Assembly: GCF_019634775.1 (NCBI RefSeq)
Contig: NZ_JAHCAS010000001.1
Coordinates: forward strand, 1-64,000
DNA length: 64,000 nucleotides
Source of the DNA: Dokdonella sp.
Lineage (GTDB): Bacteria > Pseudomonadota > Gammaproteobacteria > Xanthomonadales > Rhodanobacteraceae
Reading direction: 5' to 3'
Part shown: positions 15,559 to 25,326 of the stretch, piece by piece
Layout of the letters: each line of letters starts with the position of its first letter
Numbering within the stretch: the first letter of the stretch is position 1
Notes under the pieces: model-generated
The model's input: the letters and a program-made list of their open reading frames with translations, nothing else
Told to the model about the DNA's origin: nothing
Databases searched by the model: none
Position numbers and translations under genes: made by a program

Positions 15559-18500
15559 ATGCTCTCCTGCCCGTCCCTGCTGCGCCCGAATCGCCTGCTC
15601 GTCCTGCTGCCCCTGCTTGTGCTCGCCGCCTGCGGCAAACCGCCGACGAACGTGCCCGAAGTGCAGGTGCCGGAACCGGTCACGGCGCAAGCGGCGAGCG
15701 AGCAAGTGCAGGACTTCGCCCTGGTTTCCGCGCGCCCCGAGCAGCACGAGGGCCGGCTCGCGCTGACCCTCGAGTTCTCGCGCCGGCTGACCGGCACGCA
15801 GGCCTTCGATGACCTCATCACGGTCAAGCGCGAAGGCAGTGAAACAACCACCGGCAGCTGGGTGCTCGACGAGGACGCGAAGACACTGCGCTTCCCGTTC
15901 GTGAAGGCCGATGCGAACTACACGGTCACGCTCAAGCCCGGCCTGACCGCGGTCGACGGCAGCACGCTCGGCGAGATCACCAAGGATGTCCACACCGGCC
16001 CGCTCGAACCGGCGGTCGGTTTCGCCGCGCAGGGCAGTGTGCTGCCGGCACGTGATACGCGCGGCCTGCCGGTGGTGTCGGTCAACGTCAGCGAGATCGA
16101 CGTCGAGTTTCTGCGCGTACGCGACAGCGAGGTGGCGAACTTCTTCGCCGCCTACCAGAAGAATGGCAAGCGCAGCACCTGGGAACTCGATCCTCGCTAC
16201 GGCTGGTACAACCGCCAGGGCAAGCCGGTGGCCACGATCGCCGAGTCGGTGTACGCGAACCGCTTCGCCCTGACCAGCAAGCAGAACGAGCGCGCGCTGA
16301 ACTACCTGCCGATCCAGAACATCAACGAGCTGGCCCAGCCGGGCCTGTACTTCGCCACGCTCAAGCGCGCCGGCAGTTTCGAGGACGAACTCGAGACGAG
16401 CTTCTTCTTCGTCAGCGACATCGGTGTGCACACGCGCGCCTACAAGGATTCGTTGTTCGTGCACGCCGCTTCGCTGAAGTCCGGCGAGGCAATTGGCGGC
16501 GTCCAGTTCCAGATGATCGATGGCGCAGGCAACATCGTCGCCCAGGCCCGTGCCGACGAGTTCGGCAACGCGATGCTGGCCTGGACGCTCGACGCAGCGC
16601 ACGTGCTGGTCGCGCGCAGCGGGCGCGACGTCTCGTTCGTGCCTTTCAACCAGCCCGCCCTCGATCTTTCCGAGTTCGCCGTCGCCGGGCGCAAGCAGGC
16701 CTGGTTCGATGTGTTCGCCTGGTCGGGTCGCGATCTCTACCGCCCGGGCGAGACGGTGCGCCTGTCGGCCTTGCTGCGCGACTTCGACGGCCGGCCGATC
16801 AAGCCACAGCCGCTGTTCGTGTCGCTGAAGCAGCCGGATGGCCGGCTGTACGCCGAAGCACGTCTGGAACCGAAGGACCTCGGTTATTTCGAGTGGTCGC
16901 GCGAGATTCCCGCCGATGCGCCGACCGGGCGCTGGCAGGTGGAGTTCCGCACCGATCCGAAGAGCAAGGAAATCAGCCAGGGCATGACCCTGCGCATCGA
17001 GGAGTTCCTGCCCGAACGCCTCAAGCTCGAGCTCGCCAGCGCGCAGCCAACGCTCGCCCCCGCCGAAGCCCTGAAACTGGAGGTGCAGGGTGACTACCTC
17101 TACGGCGCACCGGCCGCTGGCAACCGCTTCAGCGCACGCCTGGTCCTCGCCCCGGACCCGCATCCGGTTGCGGAACACAAGGATTTCTTCTTCGGCGATC
17201 CGCTGGTCGAACTGCCGAAGGAAGCGAAGGACATCATCGATGTCACGCTCGACGACAAGGGCCACGCGAGCGAGGAGATCACACTGCTGGACGCGACCGC
17301 AGTGAAGGCACCAGTGCTCGCCCTTGTCTCCGGCAGTGTCTACGAGACCGGCGGACGCACGGTCACGCGCACGCTCAAGCGCACGATCTGGCCGGCCGAT
17401 GCGCTGGTCGGCGTGCGTCCGCTGTTCGATCCGAAGGACGGTGCCGACGCCAACGCGCGGGCCGGCTTCGAGCTGATCCGCAGCAATGCGGCCGGCGAAC
17501 GCCTGGCCGGCGCCGGCCTCAAGCTCACCCTCGTGCGCGAACGCCGCGACTACCACTGGGTGTGGGACAGCGAAAGTGGTTGGCGCTTCAACTACAAGCA
17601 GAGCTACGACAACCTCGAGACGCGCACGCTCGATGCCGAAGCCGGCAAGGCGATCCGCTTCGACGTGGCGGTCGAATGGGGCGGCTACCGCATCGAGATC
17701 GAAGACCCGGCGACCGGTCTGGTCATGCGTTATCCGTTCACCGCCGGCTGGAGCTGGAACGACGACAACCGCGGCAGCGAGGCGCGCCCGGACAAGGTCA
17801 AGCTCGCCCTCGACAAGCAGGCCTACCGCGCCGGTGACACGCTCAAGGTCACCCTGACGCCGCCGCATGCCGGCCCCGGCGTTCTGATCGTCGAATCGGA
17901 CAGGATGCTGTACACGCGCAACATCCAGGCCAAGGCCGGCGCGACCTTCGAGATCCCGGTCACCGAGGACTGGGAGCGCCACGATGTGTACCTGACCGCA
18001 TTGGTGTTCCGCGGCGGCTCGGCGACCGAACGCATCACGCCGGCCCGCGCGGTCGGCGAGGCCTTCGTGCCGATCGATCGCAGCGAGCGCCGTGTCGTCG
18101 CCAGCATCGAAGCGCCAACACTGATGAAGCCACAGGCCGACCTGCCGGTCACGGTCAAGGCTCCGGCGCTGGCCGGCAGAAAGGCCTATGTCACCGTGTC
18201 CGCGGTCGACGTCGGCATTCTCAATATCACGCGCTTCGCCGTGCCCGATGCGATCGACTGGTTCTTCGCCCAGCGCCGCCTCGGCATCGACGCCTGGGAT
18301 CTGTATGGCCGCGTGATCGAAAGCTTCGACGGCGGCCTCGCCCGCCTGCGCTACGGCGGTGACATGGCGCTCGATGCGCTGCCGCAAGCACGCCGGCCGA
18401 CCGCGAAAGTGCTCACCGTGGATCTCTACTCCGGCGCGGTCGAACTTGACGCGCAGGGCAACGCTAAGCTCGCCCTGCCCGTGCCGGACTTCAACGGCAC

Positions 18501-20520
18501 CCTGCGCGTCAGCGCGCTGGTATTCGGCGAGGACCGCTACGGCAAGGCCGACGTCGAAACGGTGGTGCGCGCACCGCTGGTCGCCGAAATCAGCTCGCCG
18601 CGCGTGATGGCACCGGGCGACACCGCCGCGGTCGCGCTCGACCTGCAGAACTTCTCCGGCGGCGAGCGCACGTTCAAGGTCCGCGTCAGCGGTGAGGGCC
18701 CGATTGCCGTGCGCGACGGCGAACGCAGTGTCACCCTGGCCGACAACGCCAAGACCACGCTGTCGGTGCCGCTGCTCGCCACCGAGGGCTATGGCATCGG
18801 CCGCATCCGCGTGACCGCCGAGGCGACGCAGGGCGGTGAGCCGATCCGCGTCGACCGCCGCTTCGAATTGGTCGTGCGCGCCGGCTGGCCGGCCATCGTG
18901 CGCTCGACCACGCAATCACTCGACACGCTCGCGCCGGTCACGCTCGGCAGCGGCACGCTCGACGGCCTCATCGCCGACTCCGTGCAGGCACGCCTGACCG
19001 TCAGCAGCCTGCCGCCGCTGCCGTTCGCGACCGCACTCAAGGGCCTGCTCGAGTATCCGTACGGCTGCGTCGAGCAGACCACGAGCAAGGGCTTCGCTGC
19101 CTTGCTGCTCGACGAGGCGACCGCGGCGAAACTGCACGTCGAAGGACTCGGCGCCGAACAGCGCCGCGAGCGCGTCGAAGGCGCGATCGGCCGCATCGCC
19201 TCGATGCAGGCCGCCAACGGACACTACTCGTTCTGGGGCGGCGACACCGGCGTCAATCCCTTCCTCACGCCGTACGTGACCGAGTTCCTGCTCGATGCGC
19301 GCGACGAGGGTTTCAACGTGCCCGAGGCGGTGCTGCAGAAATCGCTGGAACGCCTGTCCGAGGATCTGCTCGCCGGTGGCCATCCGTACTACGCCTACGA
19401 CGAGTCCGACCACCTGCGCTTCGCCGACCAGGCCTGGTCGGGCTACGTGCTCGCACGGGTCAAGCGCGCGCCGCTCGGCACGCTGCGCGCGCTGTTCGAC
19501 AACGAGCGCGGCAAGGCCAAGACACCACTGCCGCTGGTCCATCTCGGTGTCGCTCTCAAGCTGATGGGCGACGAGCCACGCGCGGCCAAGGCCGTCGAGG
19601 AAGCCTTCACCACGACTTACGAGCGTCCGCGCTGGCTCGGCGACTACGGCTCCGAACTGCGCGACGGCGCGCTGATGGTCAGCCTGGTACAGCGCCATGG
19701 CCTGTCGAAGCCCGAGTACGGCGGCCGCGTGTTCGAGCTTGCGCGCCTGCTCAAGGTCGGCCAGCGCCAGGCCGAGCAGTACCGCTGGAACATCAACGGC
19801 CGCCTGTACCTCAGCACGCAGGAACAGATCGCCATCGCGCGCCTCGGCAAGGGCCTGATCGCCGACGGCGACACGGTCGTCTCGGGCACGCTGGCGATCG
19901 GCGCGGAATCGACGCCAGTTTCGCCGGATCGCATCTGGAGCCGCGGCTTCGACGCCGCCGCGCTGCGCGCCGGCGTGCGCATGACGCCGAACGGCACGCT
20001 ACCGCTGTACGTGTCCACTGATGTCGCCGGCGTGCCGCGCTCGGCACCGGCGGCCGACGACAGCATGGTCGCGATCACGCGCAGCTGGTACACGCTCGAC
20101 GGCAAGCCGTGGCAACCGGGACCGCTGAAGGAAGGCGACGGACTGATCGTCGGCCTGCGCATCGAGGCACGCGAAGCGATGCCGGATGCCTTGCTCGTCG
20201 ATCTGCTGCCGGGTGGACTCGAAATCGAGAACTTCAACCTGACCGAAGCCGACCAGTGGGCCGACGTCGTCGTCGACGGCATCAGCATGAGCGAGCGCAG
20301 CAGCGCCGCCGACGTGCAGCACGAGGAGTTCCGCGATGACCGCTACGTCGCCGCGCTGAAACTCGACCGCGGCCAGCGCGTGAACGTGTTCTACCTGGTG
20401 CGCGCGGTCTCGCCCGGCAGCTTCCTCGTGCCGCCGCCGCAGGTCGAGGACATGTACCGCCCCGGCGTGCGCGGCATCGGCCGCTCGTCGATCACCTCGA
20501 TCAAGGTGGTCCAGCCCTGA
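15559..20520 (+). CDS. yfhM: Bacterial alpha-2-macroglobulin lipoprotein (YfhM type)
   Basis: 1653 aa from ATG 15559, chosen because it gives a lipoprotein signal peptide: LLVLLPLLVLAAC with the lipobox Cys at residue 25. The bait/MG domains span most of the chain. The thioester motif YGCVEQ has its Cys at residue 1170, as in the YfhM/ECAM class that covalently traps proteases in the periplasm. The complement-like domain follows (MQAANGHYSFWGGDTGVNPF). The gene is followed 33 nt later by pbpC, the standard partner: the pair is thought to protect and repair the cell wall when host or rival proteases breach the outer membrane. The length is normal for the family. A long antisense frame covers it and is a codon-bias shadow. 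Confidence 0.96.
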   Translation: MLSCPSLLRPNRLLVLLPLLVLAACGKPPTNVPEVQVPEPVTAQAASEQVQDFALVSARPEQHEGRLALTLEFSRRLTGTQAFDDLITVKREGSETTTGSWVLDEDAKTLRFPFVKADANYTVTLKPGLTAVDGSTLGEITKDVHTGPLEPAVGFAAQGSVLPARDTRGLPVVSVNVSEIDVEFLRVRDSEVANFFAAYQKNGKRSTWELDPRYGWYNRQGKPVATIAESVYANRFALTSKQNERALNYLPIQNINELAQPGLYFATLKRAGSFEDELETSFFFVSDIGVHTRAYKDSLFVHAASLKSGEAIGGVQFQMIDGAGNIVAQARADEFGNAMLAWTLDAAHVLVARSGRDVSFVPFNQPALDLSEFAVAGRKQAWFDVFAWSGRDLYRPGETVRLSALLRDFDGRPIKPQPLFVSLKQPDGRLYAEARLEPKDLGYFEWSREIPADAPTGRWQVEFRTDPKSKEISQGMTLRIEEFLPERLKLELASAQPTLAPAEALKLEVQGDYLYGAPAAGNRFSARLVLAPDPHPVAEHKDFFFGDPLVELPKEAKDIIDVTLDDKGHASEEITLLDATAVKAPVLALVSGSVYETGGRTVTRTLKRTIWPADALVGVRPLFDPKDGADANARAGFELIRSNAAGERLAGAGLKLTLVRERRDYHWVWDSESGWRFNYKQSYDNLETRTLDAEAGKAIRFDVAVEWGGYRIEIEDPATGLVMRYPFTAGWSWNDDNRGSEARPDKVKLALDKQAYRAGDTLKVTLTPPHAGPGVLIVESDRMLYTRNIQAKAGATFEIPVTEDWERHDVYLTALVFRGGSATERITPARAVGEAFVPIDRSERRVVASIEAPTLMKPQADLPVTVKAPALAGRKAYVTVSAVDVGILNITRFAVPDAIDWFFAQRRLGIDAWDLYGRVIESFDGGLARLRYGGDMALDALPQARRPTAKVLTVDLYSGAVELDAQGNAKLALPVPDFNGTLRVSALVFGEDRYGKADVETVVRAPLVAEISSPRVMAPGDTAAVALDLQNFSGGERTFKVRVSGEGPIAVRDGERSVTLADNAKTTLSVPLLATEGYGIGRIRVTAEATQGGEPIRVDRRFELVVRAGWPAIVRSTTQSLDTLAPVTLGSGTLDGLIADSVQARLTVSSLPPLPFATALKGLLEYPYGCVEQTTSKGFAALLLDEATAAKLHVEGLGAEQRRERVEGAIGRIASMQAANGHYSFWGGDTGVNPFLTPYVTEFLLDARDEGFNVPEAVLQKSLERLSEDLLAGGHPYYAYDESDHLRFADQAWSGYVLARVKRAPLGTLRALFDNERGKAKTPLPLVHLGVALKLMGDEPRAAKAVEEAFTTTYERPRWLGDYGSELRDGALMVSLVQRHGLSKPEYGGRVFELARLLKVGQRQAEQYRWNINGRLYLSTQEQIAIARLGKGLIADGDTVVSGTLAIGAESTPVSPDRIWSRGFDAAALRAGVRMTPNGTLPLYVSTDVAGVPRSAPAADDSMVAITRSWYTLDGKPWQPGPLKEGDGLIVGLRIEAREAMPDALLVDLLPGGLEIENFNLTEADQWADVVVDGISMSERSSAADVQHEEFRDDRYVAALKLDRGQRVNVFYLVRAVSPGSFLVPPPQVEDMYRPGVRGIGRSSITSIKVVQP

Positions 20521-20553
20521 TGCGGATCCGGCGCATGCCGGATTCCACGCACG

Positions 20554-22962
20554 ATGAATGCAATCTTCCCCCGCAGGAGCCCGCTTACGGGCGATGCTTT
20601 TTCGGCACGTCCCAACGGAGCATCGCCCGTCAACGGGCTCCCGCGCAGGATTTTTCTTTTCACCGCCGCGCTGCTCATCGCCGCAGTGGTGCTCGACCGG
20701 CTGTTCCCGCTGCCGCTGCCGGATGACCGCGGCGACGGCACGGTCGTGCTGGCGCGCGATGGTTCGCCGTTGCGCGCATTCGCCGATGCCGAGGGCATCT
20801 GGCGCCATCCGGTCACGCCGGTCGAGGTCTCGCCGCTCTACCTCGACGCGCTGATCGGTTACGAGGACCGCTGGTTCGAACATCATCCCGGCGTCAATCC
20901 GGTCGCGATGGCGCGCGCGTTCGCGCAGATGGTCGCCAGCAGGCGCATCGTCTCGGGCGGTTCGACCCTGACCATGCAGGTCGCGCGCATCCTCGAACCG
21001 CAGACGCGCAGCCTCGGCGGCAAGCTGCAACAGGTGCTGCGCGCGTTCCAGCTCGAAGCGCATCTGTCCAAGCGCGAGATCCTCACGCTCTATCTCGACC
21101 GCGCACCGTTCGGCGGCACCCTGCAGGGCGTCGAGGCGGCGGCCTGGGCCTATCTCGGCAAGCCGGCGCGGCGCCTCTCGCATGCCGAAGCCGCGCTGCT
21201 CGCCGTGCTGCCGCAGGCGCCGAGCCGCCTGCGCCCGGATCGCGCACCCGAAGCGGCACGCGCCGCCCGCGACAAGGTGCTCGACCGCATGGCTGCGCTC
21301 GGCGTGTGGAGTGAGGCCGAGGTGCGCGAGGCGCGCATCGAGACCGTCGTCGCGCGCACGCTGCAACCGCCGCTGGCCGCCGCCCTGCTCGCCGAACGTC
21401 TGCGCGCCGCGTACCCGCGCGAGCGACGCATCGCCACAACGATCGACGCCGAACTGCAACGCGCGCTCGAAGGCCGCGTACGCGACTACCTGTCGCGCCT
21501 GCCCGAGCGCACTTCGGCGGCCGTGCTGGTCGTCGACAACAGCGATCTCGCCGCGCTCGCCTATGTTGGCTCCGGCCAGTTCGGCGATGCCGGCCGCCTC
21601 GGCCACGTCGACATGGTGCGCGCCTGGCGTTCGCCCGGTTCGACCCTCAAGCCGTTCCTCTACGGCCTCGCCCTCGACGACGGCCTCGTGCATTCGGAAA
21701 GCCTGCTCGTCGACGCGCCGCAATCGTTCGGCAACTACCGGCCCGGCAATTTCGACATGGCCTACAACGGTCCGGTCGGCGTCGCCGAGGCATTGCGCCT
21801 TTCGCTCAACGTGCCGGCGGTCGACCTGCTCGACCGCGTCGGTCCCGCGCGCTTCGCCGGCCGCCTCGCCAATGCCGGTCTCGACCTGCGCCTGCCGCGC
21901 GGCGCAACGCCGAACCTGTCGATCATCCTCGGCGGCACCGGCGTGCGCATGGAAGATCTGGTCGGCGCGTTCAGCGCGTTCAACCGCGACGGCCTCGCCG
22001 GCCGCGTGCGCTACCGGCCCGACGACGAAACCGTCGAGCGCCGCCTGCTCTCGCCGGGCGCAGCCTGGATCGTGCGGCGCATGCTCGAGGACAACCCGCG
22101 CCCCGGCTACCGGCCCGGCACCTTCGACACCGGCAGTCGTGCGCGCGTGGCCTGGAAGACCGGCACGAGCTATGGCTTCCGCGATGCCTGGGCGGTCGGC
22201 GGCACGCGCCGGCACACGCTGGCGGTATGGGTCGGCCGACCCGACGGCACGCCGCTGCCCGGCCAGTACGGCGCGGTGACCGCGCTGCCGTTGTTCTTCC
22301 AGATCGCCGATGGCCTGCCGCACGGCGCGCTCGCGAATGTCGCCGAGGCGCCGCCGCCCAGTGTCACGAAAGCCGACGTGTGCTGGCCGCTCGGCCTCGC
22401 TTTCGATGCAACGAATCCCGCGCTGTGCGCACGCAAGCACGAGGCCTGGATCATCGATGGCGTGATCCCGCCGACGCTGGCAGAGCGCGATGCGGCGTCG
22501 TGGCATGCCGGCCTCGTGCGCGTGAAGGTCGATGTCGACAGCGGCCGGCGCGTGCCGGCCGACTGTGCAGGCCATCGCACCCGCGAGGTCGAGATCGCGC
22601 GCTGGCCGGTGCTGGCCTACCCGTGGCTGTCGCGTGAACAGCGCCGTCGCGCCAGCCTGCCCGCGCTGGCTGCCGACTGCCGCGCCGATGCGCTCGAAGC
22701 CTTGCAGGCATTGCGCATCGAGGGCATTGCCGAAGGCGCCACCATCGCACGCGCACCGAACAGCCCGAACCCCGCCAGCGTGCAGCTGCGCGCGCTCGGC
22801 GCAGCAGGCGAAGTGAGCTGGCTGATCAACGGCCGCCTTGCCGCCATCACCGCGAACGACGCTGCCTTCGAACACGCCTTCACCGACACCGGCGCGCACA
22901 CCATCACCGCAATGACGCCGGCGGGTGCGTGGGCACAGGTGCGCGTCCATGTGCTGCGTTGA
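20554..22962 (+). CDS. pbpC: Penicillin-binding protein 1C
   Basis: 802 aa. One N-terminal membrane segment (IFLFTAALLIAAVVLDRLF, about 33-51) is followed by a glycosyltransferase domain with the catalytic Glu in YEDRWFEHHPG (E104) and GGSTLTMQVAR. The transpeptidase domain has SxxK at S363-K366 (GSTLKPFLYG), SLNVPAVDLL as the SxN motif and KTGTSYGFRDAW. A C-terminal BiPBP_C-like domain completes the protein. It polymerises and crosslinks peptidoglycan in the periplasm. Its first about 32 residues are encoded by a pair of REP-like palindromes (20572-20645). No start codon lies between them and the membrane helix, so the REP DNA appears to be translated. It is an operon with yfhM. Confidence 0.95.
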   Translation: MNAIFPRRSPLTGDAFSARPNGASPVNGLPRRIFLFTAALLIAAVVLDRLFPLPLPDDRGDGTVVLARDGSPLRAFADAEGIWRHPVTPVEVSPLYLDALIGYEDRWFEHHPGVNPVAMARAFAQMVASRRIVSGGSTLTMQVARILEPQTRSLGGKLQQVLRAFQLEAHLSKREILTLYLDRAPFGGTLQGVEAAAWAYLGKPARRLSHAEAALLAVLPQAPSRLRPDRAPEAARAARDKVLDRMAALGVWSEAEVREARIETVVARTLQPPLAAALLAERLRAAYPRERRIATTIDAELQRALEGRVRDYLSRLPERTSAAVLVVDNSDLAALAYVGSGQFGDAGRLGHVDMVRAWRSPGSTLKPFLYGLALDDGLVHSESLLVDAPQSFGNYRPGNFDMAYNGPVGVAEALRLSLNVPAVDLLDRVGPARFAGRLANAGLDLRLPRGATPNLSIILGGTGVRMEDLVGAFSAFNRDGLAGRVRYRPDDETVERRLLSPGAAWIVRRMLEDNPRPGYRPGTFDTGSRARVAWKTGTSYGFRDAWAVGGTRRHTLAVWVGRPDGTPLPGQYGAVTALPLFFQIADGLPHGALANVAEAPPPSVTKADVCWPLGLAFDATNPALCARKHEAWIIDGVIPPTLAERDAASWHAGLVRVKVDVDSGRRVPADCAGHRTREVEIARWPVLAYPWLSREQRRRASLPALAADCRADALEALQALRIEGIAEGATIARAPNSPNPASVQLRALGAAGEVSWLINGRLAAITANDAAFEHAFTDTGAHTITAMTPAGAWAQVRVHVLR
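20572..20645. repeat. REP-like palindrome pair inside the pbpC 5' end
   Basis: GCAGGAGCCCGCTTACGGGC then GATGCTTTT (from 20573) and GAGCATCGCCCGTCAACGGG then CTCCCGCG (20618-20645) are inverted copies of the same short palindromic unit. The unit recurs at 25.2, 31.5, 42.9 and 63.8 kb. Such pairs are normally extragenic; this one lies within the open frame of pbpC. Confidence 0.8.
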
Positions 22963-23107
22963 CGAACTTGCCCGTCCGCGCGGGCGGCGCGACGATCACG
23001 GTGCGTCGACTTGCGCGGGGAAGCGGATCTCCATTTCTTGCGCACCGCGGATCTCAGGATCGCGCGACTCCGGCGCATCAGAACGCTGCCCAGGCATCCA
23101 CTTGCTC

Positions 23108-25204
23108 GTGAACACGCCACTGCGTATCGCCTTGGTCATGGCAGCCATGCCGATTGCTTCGGCCGGATCCGCCGATGATGCGGTAGTGCCGCTGGAAGAC
23201 ATCGTCGTGACTGTCATGCGCCACGAGGATGCCGCCCTCGAAGTGCCCGCCTCGATCGACGCGATTGCGATCGAACCGGGTCACTACAATCGCGCCGGCA
23301 CTCACCTTTCCGAAGTGCTCGGACTCACCCCGGGCGTGTCCGTGCGCAATCGCCAGAACCATGCGCAGGACGAACAGCTCTCGATCCGCGGCTTCGGCGC
23401 GCGCGCCACCTTCGGCGTGCGCGGCGTGCGCCTGTATGCCGACGGGATTCCGGCCTCGATGCCCGATGGCTCCGGCCAGGTGTCGCATTTCTCCCTCGAC
23501 GGCGCGCAGCGCATCGAGATACTGCGTGGCCCGTTCTCGGCGCTGTACGGCAATTCCTCCGGCGGCGTCATCCAGATCTTCAGCGCAACCGGCACCGACG
23601 AGGACCAATGGCGCGTCACCGGCCGCAGCGGCAGCGATGGATTCCGGCGCTTCGGCGTTTCCGGCCTCGGCAGGATCGGCGACACCGCCTACAACGTTTC
23701 ACTGGCCCGATTCGAAACCGACGGCTTCCGCGACCACAGCGCCGCGCGACGCGACGCCGCCAACCTCAAGCTGGACCGTGACTTCGGTTCGCGCCGTCTT
23801 TCCCTGATCGCCAATGCCATCGACATGCCCGACGTGCAGGACCCGCTCGGCCTGACCTGGCAGCAGGTGCAGGACGATCCACGCCAGGCCACCGCTGCCG
23901 CACGGCAGTTCAATACGCGCAAATCCGTATCGCAGGCACAGGCCGGTCTCGCCTTCGAACAGGACATCGGGCACGCACACACGCTGCGCCTGCTCGGCTA
24001 CAGCGGCAACCGCGCGGTCGAGCAGTTCCTCGCCATTCCAATCGCCCCCCAGGCCCATGCGCTGCACTCGGGAGGCGTGGTCGACCTCGGTACCAGTTAC
24101 AACGGTCTCGATGCACGCTGGTCGTACTCGACCGAATTCGCGGACCGCAGCTTCAACCTCGTGGCGGGCCTGAACATCGACAGCCAAAACCAGACCCGGC
24201 GCGGCTACGAAAACTTCATCGGAACCACGCCCGGCGTACGCGGAGCATTGCGGCGCAACGAAAGGAACTCGGTGAAGGACTTCGACCAGTACCTGCAAGC
24301 CGACTGGCGCATCGGTGAACACTGGTCACTGCTCGCCGGTGTGCGCCGCAGCGCAGTGAAATTCGCTTCGCGCGATCGCTACATCGTCGGCGACAATCCT
24401 GACGACAGCGGCAGGGTGAAGTATTCCGCCACGACGCCGGTGGCGGGCCTGATGATCCACGCCAGCGACAGGCTGAAGCTGTACGCGAGCCATGGCGAAG
24501 GTTTCGAGACACCGACGTTCGCCGAGCTGTCCTATCGCGCCGATGGCGCGGCCGGCCTGGCCTTCGACCTCGTTCCCGCGACAAGCCGCAACCGCGAAGT
24601 CGGCCTGAAGTGGCAGCCAACCGGAAGGCTGTCGCTGGAAGCCGCGCTGTTCCGCGCCGACACCAACGACGAACTGGCAGTGGCACGCAACACGGGTGGG
24701 CGCTCCAGTTTCCGCAACATCGGCACGGCACGGCGCCAGGGCGCGGAGTTCTCCCTGGCGATGCAACTTGCGCAGCCCTTGTCGCTGCGCCTGGCCTGGA
24801 CGCGCGTCGAGGCGCAGTTCCGCGCCGATTTCCTGGCCTGCACCGGAACGCCGTGCCTTGCGCCCGATACCCTAGTCGAGGCCGGCGCACCGATTCCGGG
24901 CGTGCCGCGCTCGCAACTCGCTGCGCGCCTGGAATGGAAACAAGGGGCGTGGCAGGCCGCGTTCGACGCGAGCCGCACCGGCGTCGTCGTGGCCAACGAC
25001 ATCGGCAGCGCGTTCGCGCCTGCCTGCACACTCGCCGGCCTCGAAGCCGCGCGCGGATTCGGCAGGCTGCGCCTGTCCGCGCGGCTCGACAACATGTTCG
25101 ACAAGGCCTGCATCGGTTCGGTCATCGTCAACGAAGGCAATGGCCGCTACTACGAACCGGGCCCCGGCCGCCAATGGCTCGCAGGGGCGCAATGGATGTT
25201 CTGA
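23108..25204 (+). CDS. TonB-dependent outer-membrane receptor
   Basis: 698 aa from GTG 23108, which gives a signal peptide (NTPLRIALVMAAMPIASAGS). The frame is open further upstream but without signal-like sequence. The plug domain follows: a TonB-box-like EDIVVTVMRHE, then LSIRGFGARATFGVRGVRLY, DGIPASMPDGSGQ and RIEILRGPFSALYGNSSGGV. The 22-strand barrel ends in QWLAGAQWMF with a terminal aromatic, as outer-membrane proteins do. The substrate is unknown; the family imports iron chelates, vitamins or sugars using TonB energy. No siderophore, heme or sugar genes adjoin it, and the gene after it (rnk) is on the other strand. Confidence 0.9.
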   Translation: MNTPLRIALVMAAMPIASAGSADDAVVPLEDIVVTVMRHEDAALEVPASIDAIAIEPGHYNRAGTHLSEVLGLTPGVSVRNRQNHAQDEQLSIRGFGARATFGVRGVRLYADGIPASMPDGSGQVSHFSLDGAQRIEILRGPFSALYGNSSGGVIQIFSATGTDEDQWRVTGRSGSDGFRRFGVSGLGRIGDTAYNVSLARFETDGFRDHSAARRDAANLKLDRDFGSRRLSLIANAIDMPDVQDPLGLTWQQVQDDPRQATAAARQFNTRKSVSQAQAGLAFEQDIGHAHTLRLLGYSGNRAVEQFLAIPIAPQAHALHSGGVVDLGTSYNGLDARWSYSTEFADRSFNLVAGLNIDSQNQTRRGYENFIGTTPGVRGALRRNERNSVKDFDQYLQADWRIGEHWSLLAGVRRSAVKFASRDRYIVGDNPDDSGRVKYSATTPVAGLMIHASDRLKLYASHGEGFETPTFAELSYRADGAAGLAFDLVPATSRNREVGLKWQPTGRLSLEAALFRADTNDELAVARNTGGRSSFRNIGTARRQGAEFSLAMQLAQPLSLRLAWTRVEAQFRADFLACTGTPCLAPDTLVEAGAPIPGVPRSQLAARLEWKQGAWQAAFDASRTGVVVANDIGSAFAPACTLAGLEAARGFGRLRLSARLDNMFDKACIGSVIVNEGNGRYYEPGPGRQWLAGAQWMF

Positions 25205-25216
25205 ACCAAGCCGAGA

Positions 25217-25326
25217 AGCATCGCCCCTGAAGGGGCTCCTGCGGGGGCATGTATTCATGCGCAGGAACTCGTTTACGGGCGATGCTTTTCGGATCGACGA
25301 GAGCATCGCCCCTGAAGGGGCTCCTA
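25217..25326. repeat. Cluster of three REP-like palindromes
   Basis: AGCATCGCCCCTGAAGGGGC then TCCTGCG (25217-25243), GCAGGAACTCGTTTACGGGC then GATGCTTTT (25261-25288) and GAGCATCGCCCCTGAAGGGG then CTCCTA (25301-25326) alternate in orientation between the convergent TonB receptor and rnk genes. The last copy supplies the stop codon of rnk. They could serve as transcript 3'-end stabilisers. Confidence 0.85.

Noticed and set aside
15418..18915. A very long open frame (over 1100 codons) on the minus strand
   Set aside because: It is exactly antisense to the alpha-2-macroglobulin gene, low in hydrophobic structure, and rich in Arg/His/Glu as antisense of GC-rich codons gives. The plus-strand gene has lipobox and thioester motifs.
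19999..22950. Nearly 1000-codon minus-strand frame
   Set aside because: Antisense shadow of pbpC, which has all its catalytic motifs on the plus strand.
22963..23107. A start for the TonB receptor further upstream (open frame from 22925)
   Set aside because: The extra residues overlap the pbpC end and lack signal-peptide character; GTG 23108 gives a normal signal peptide.
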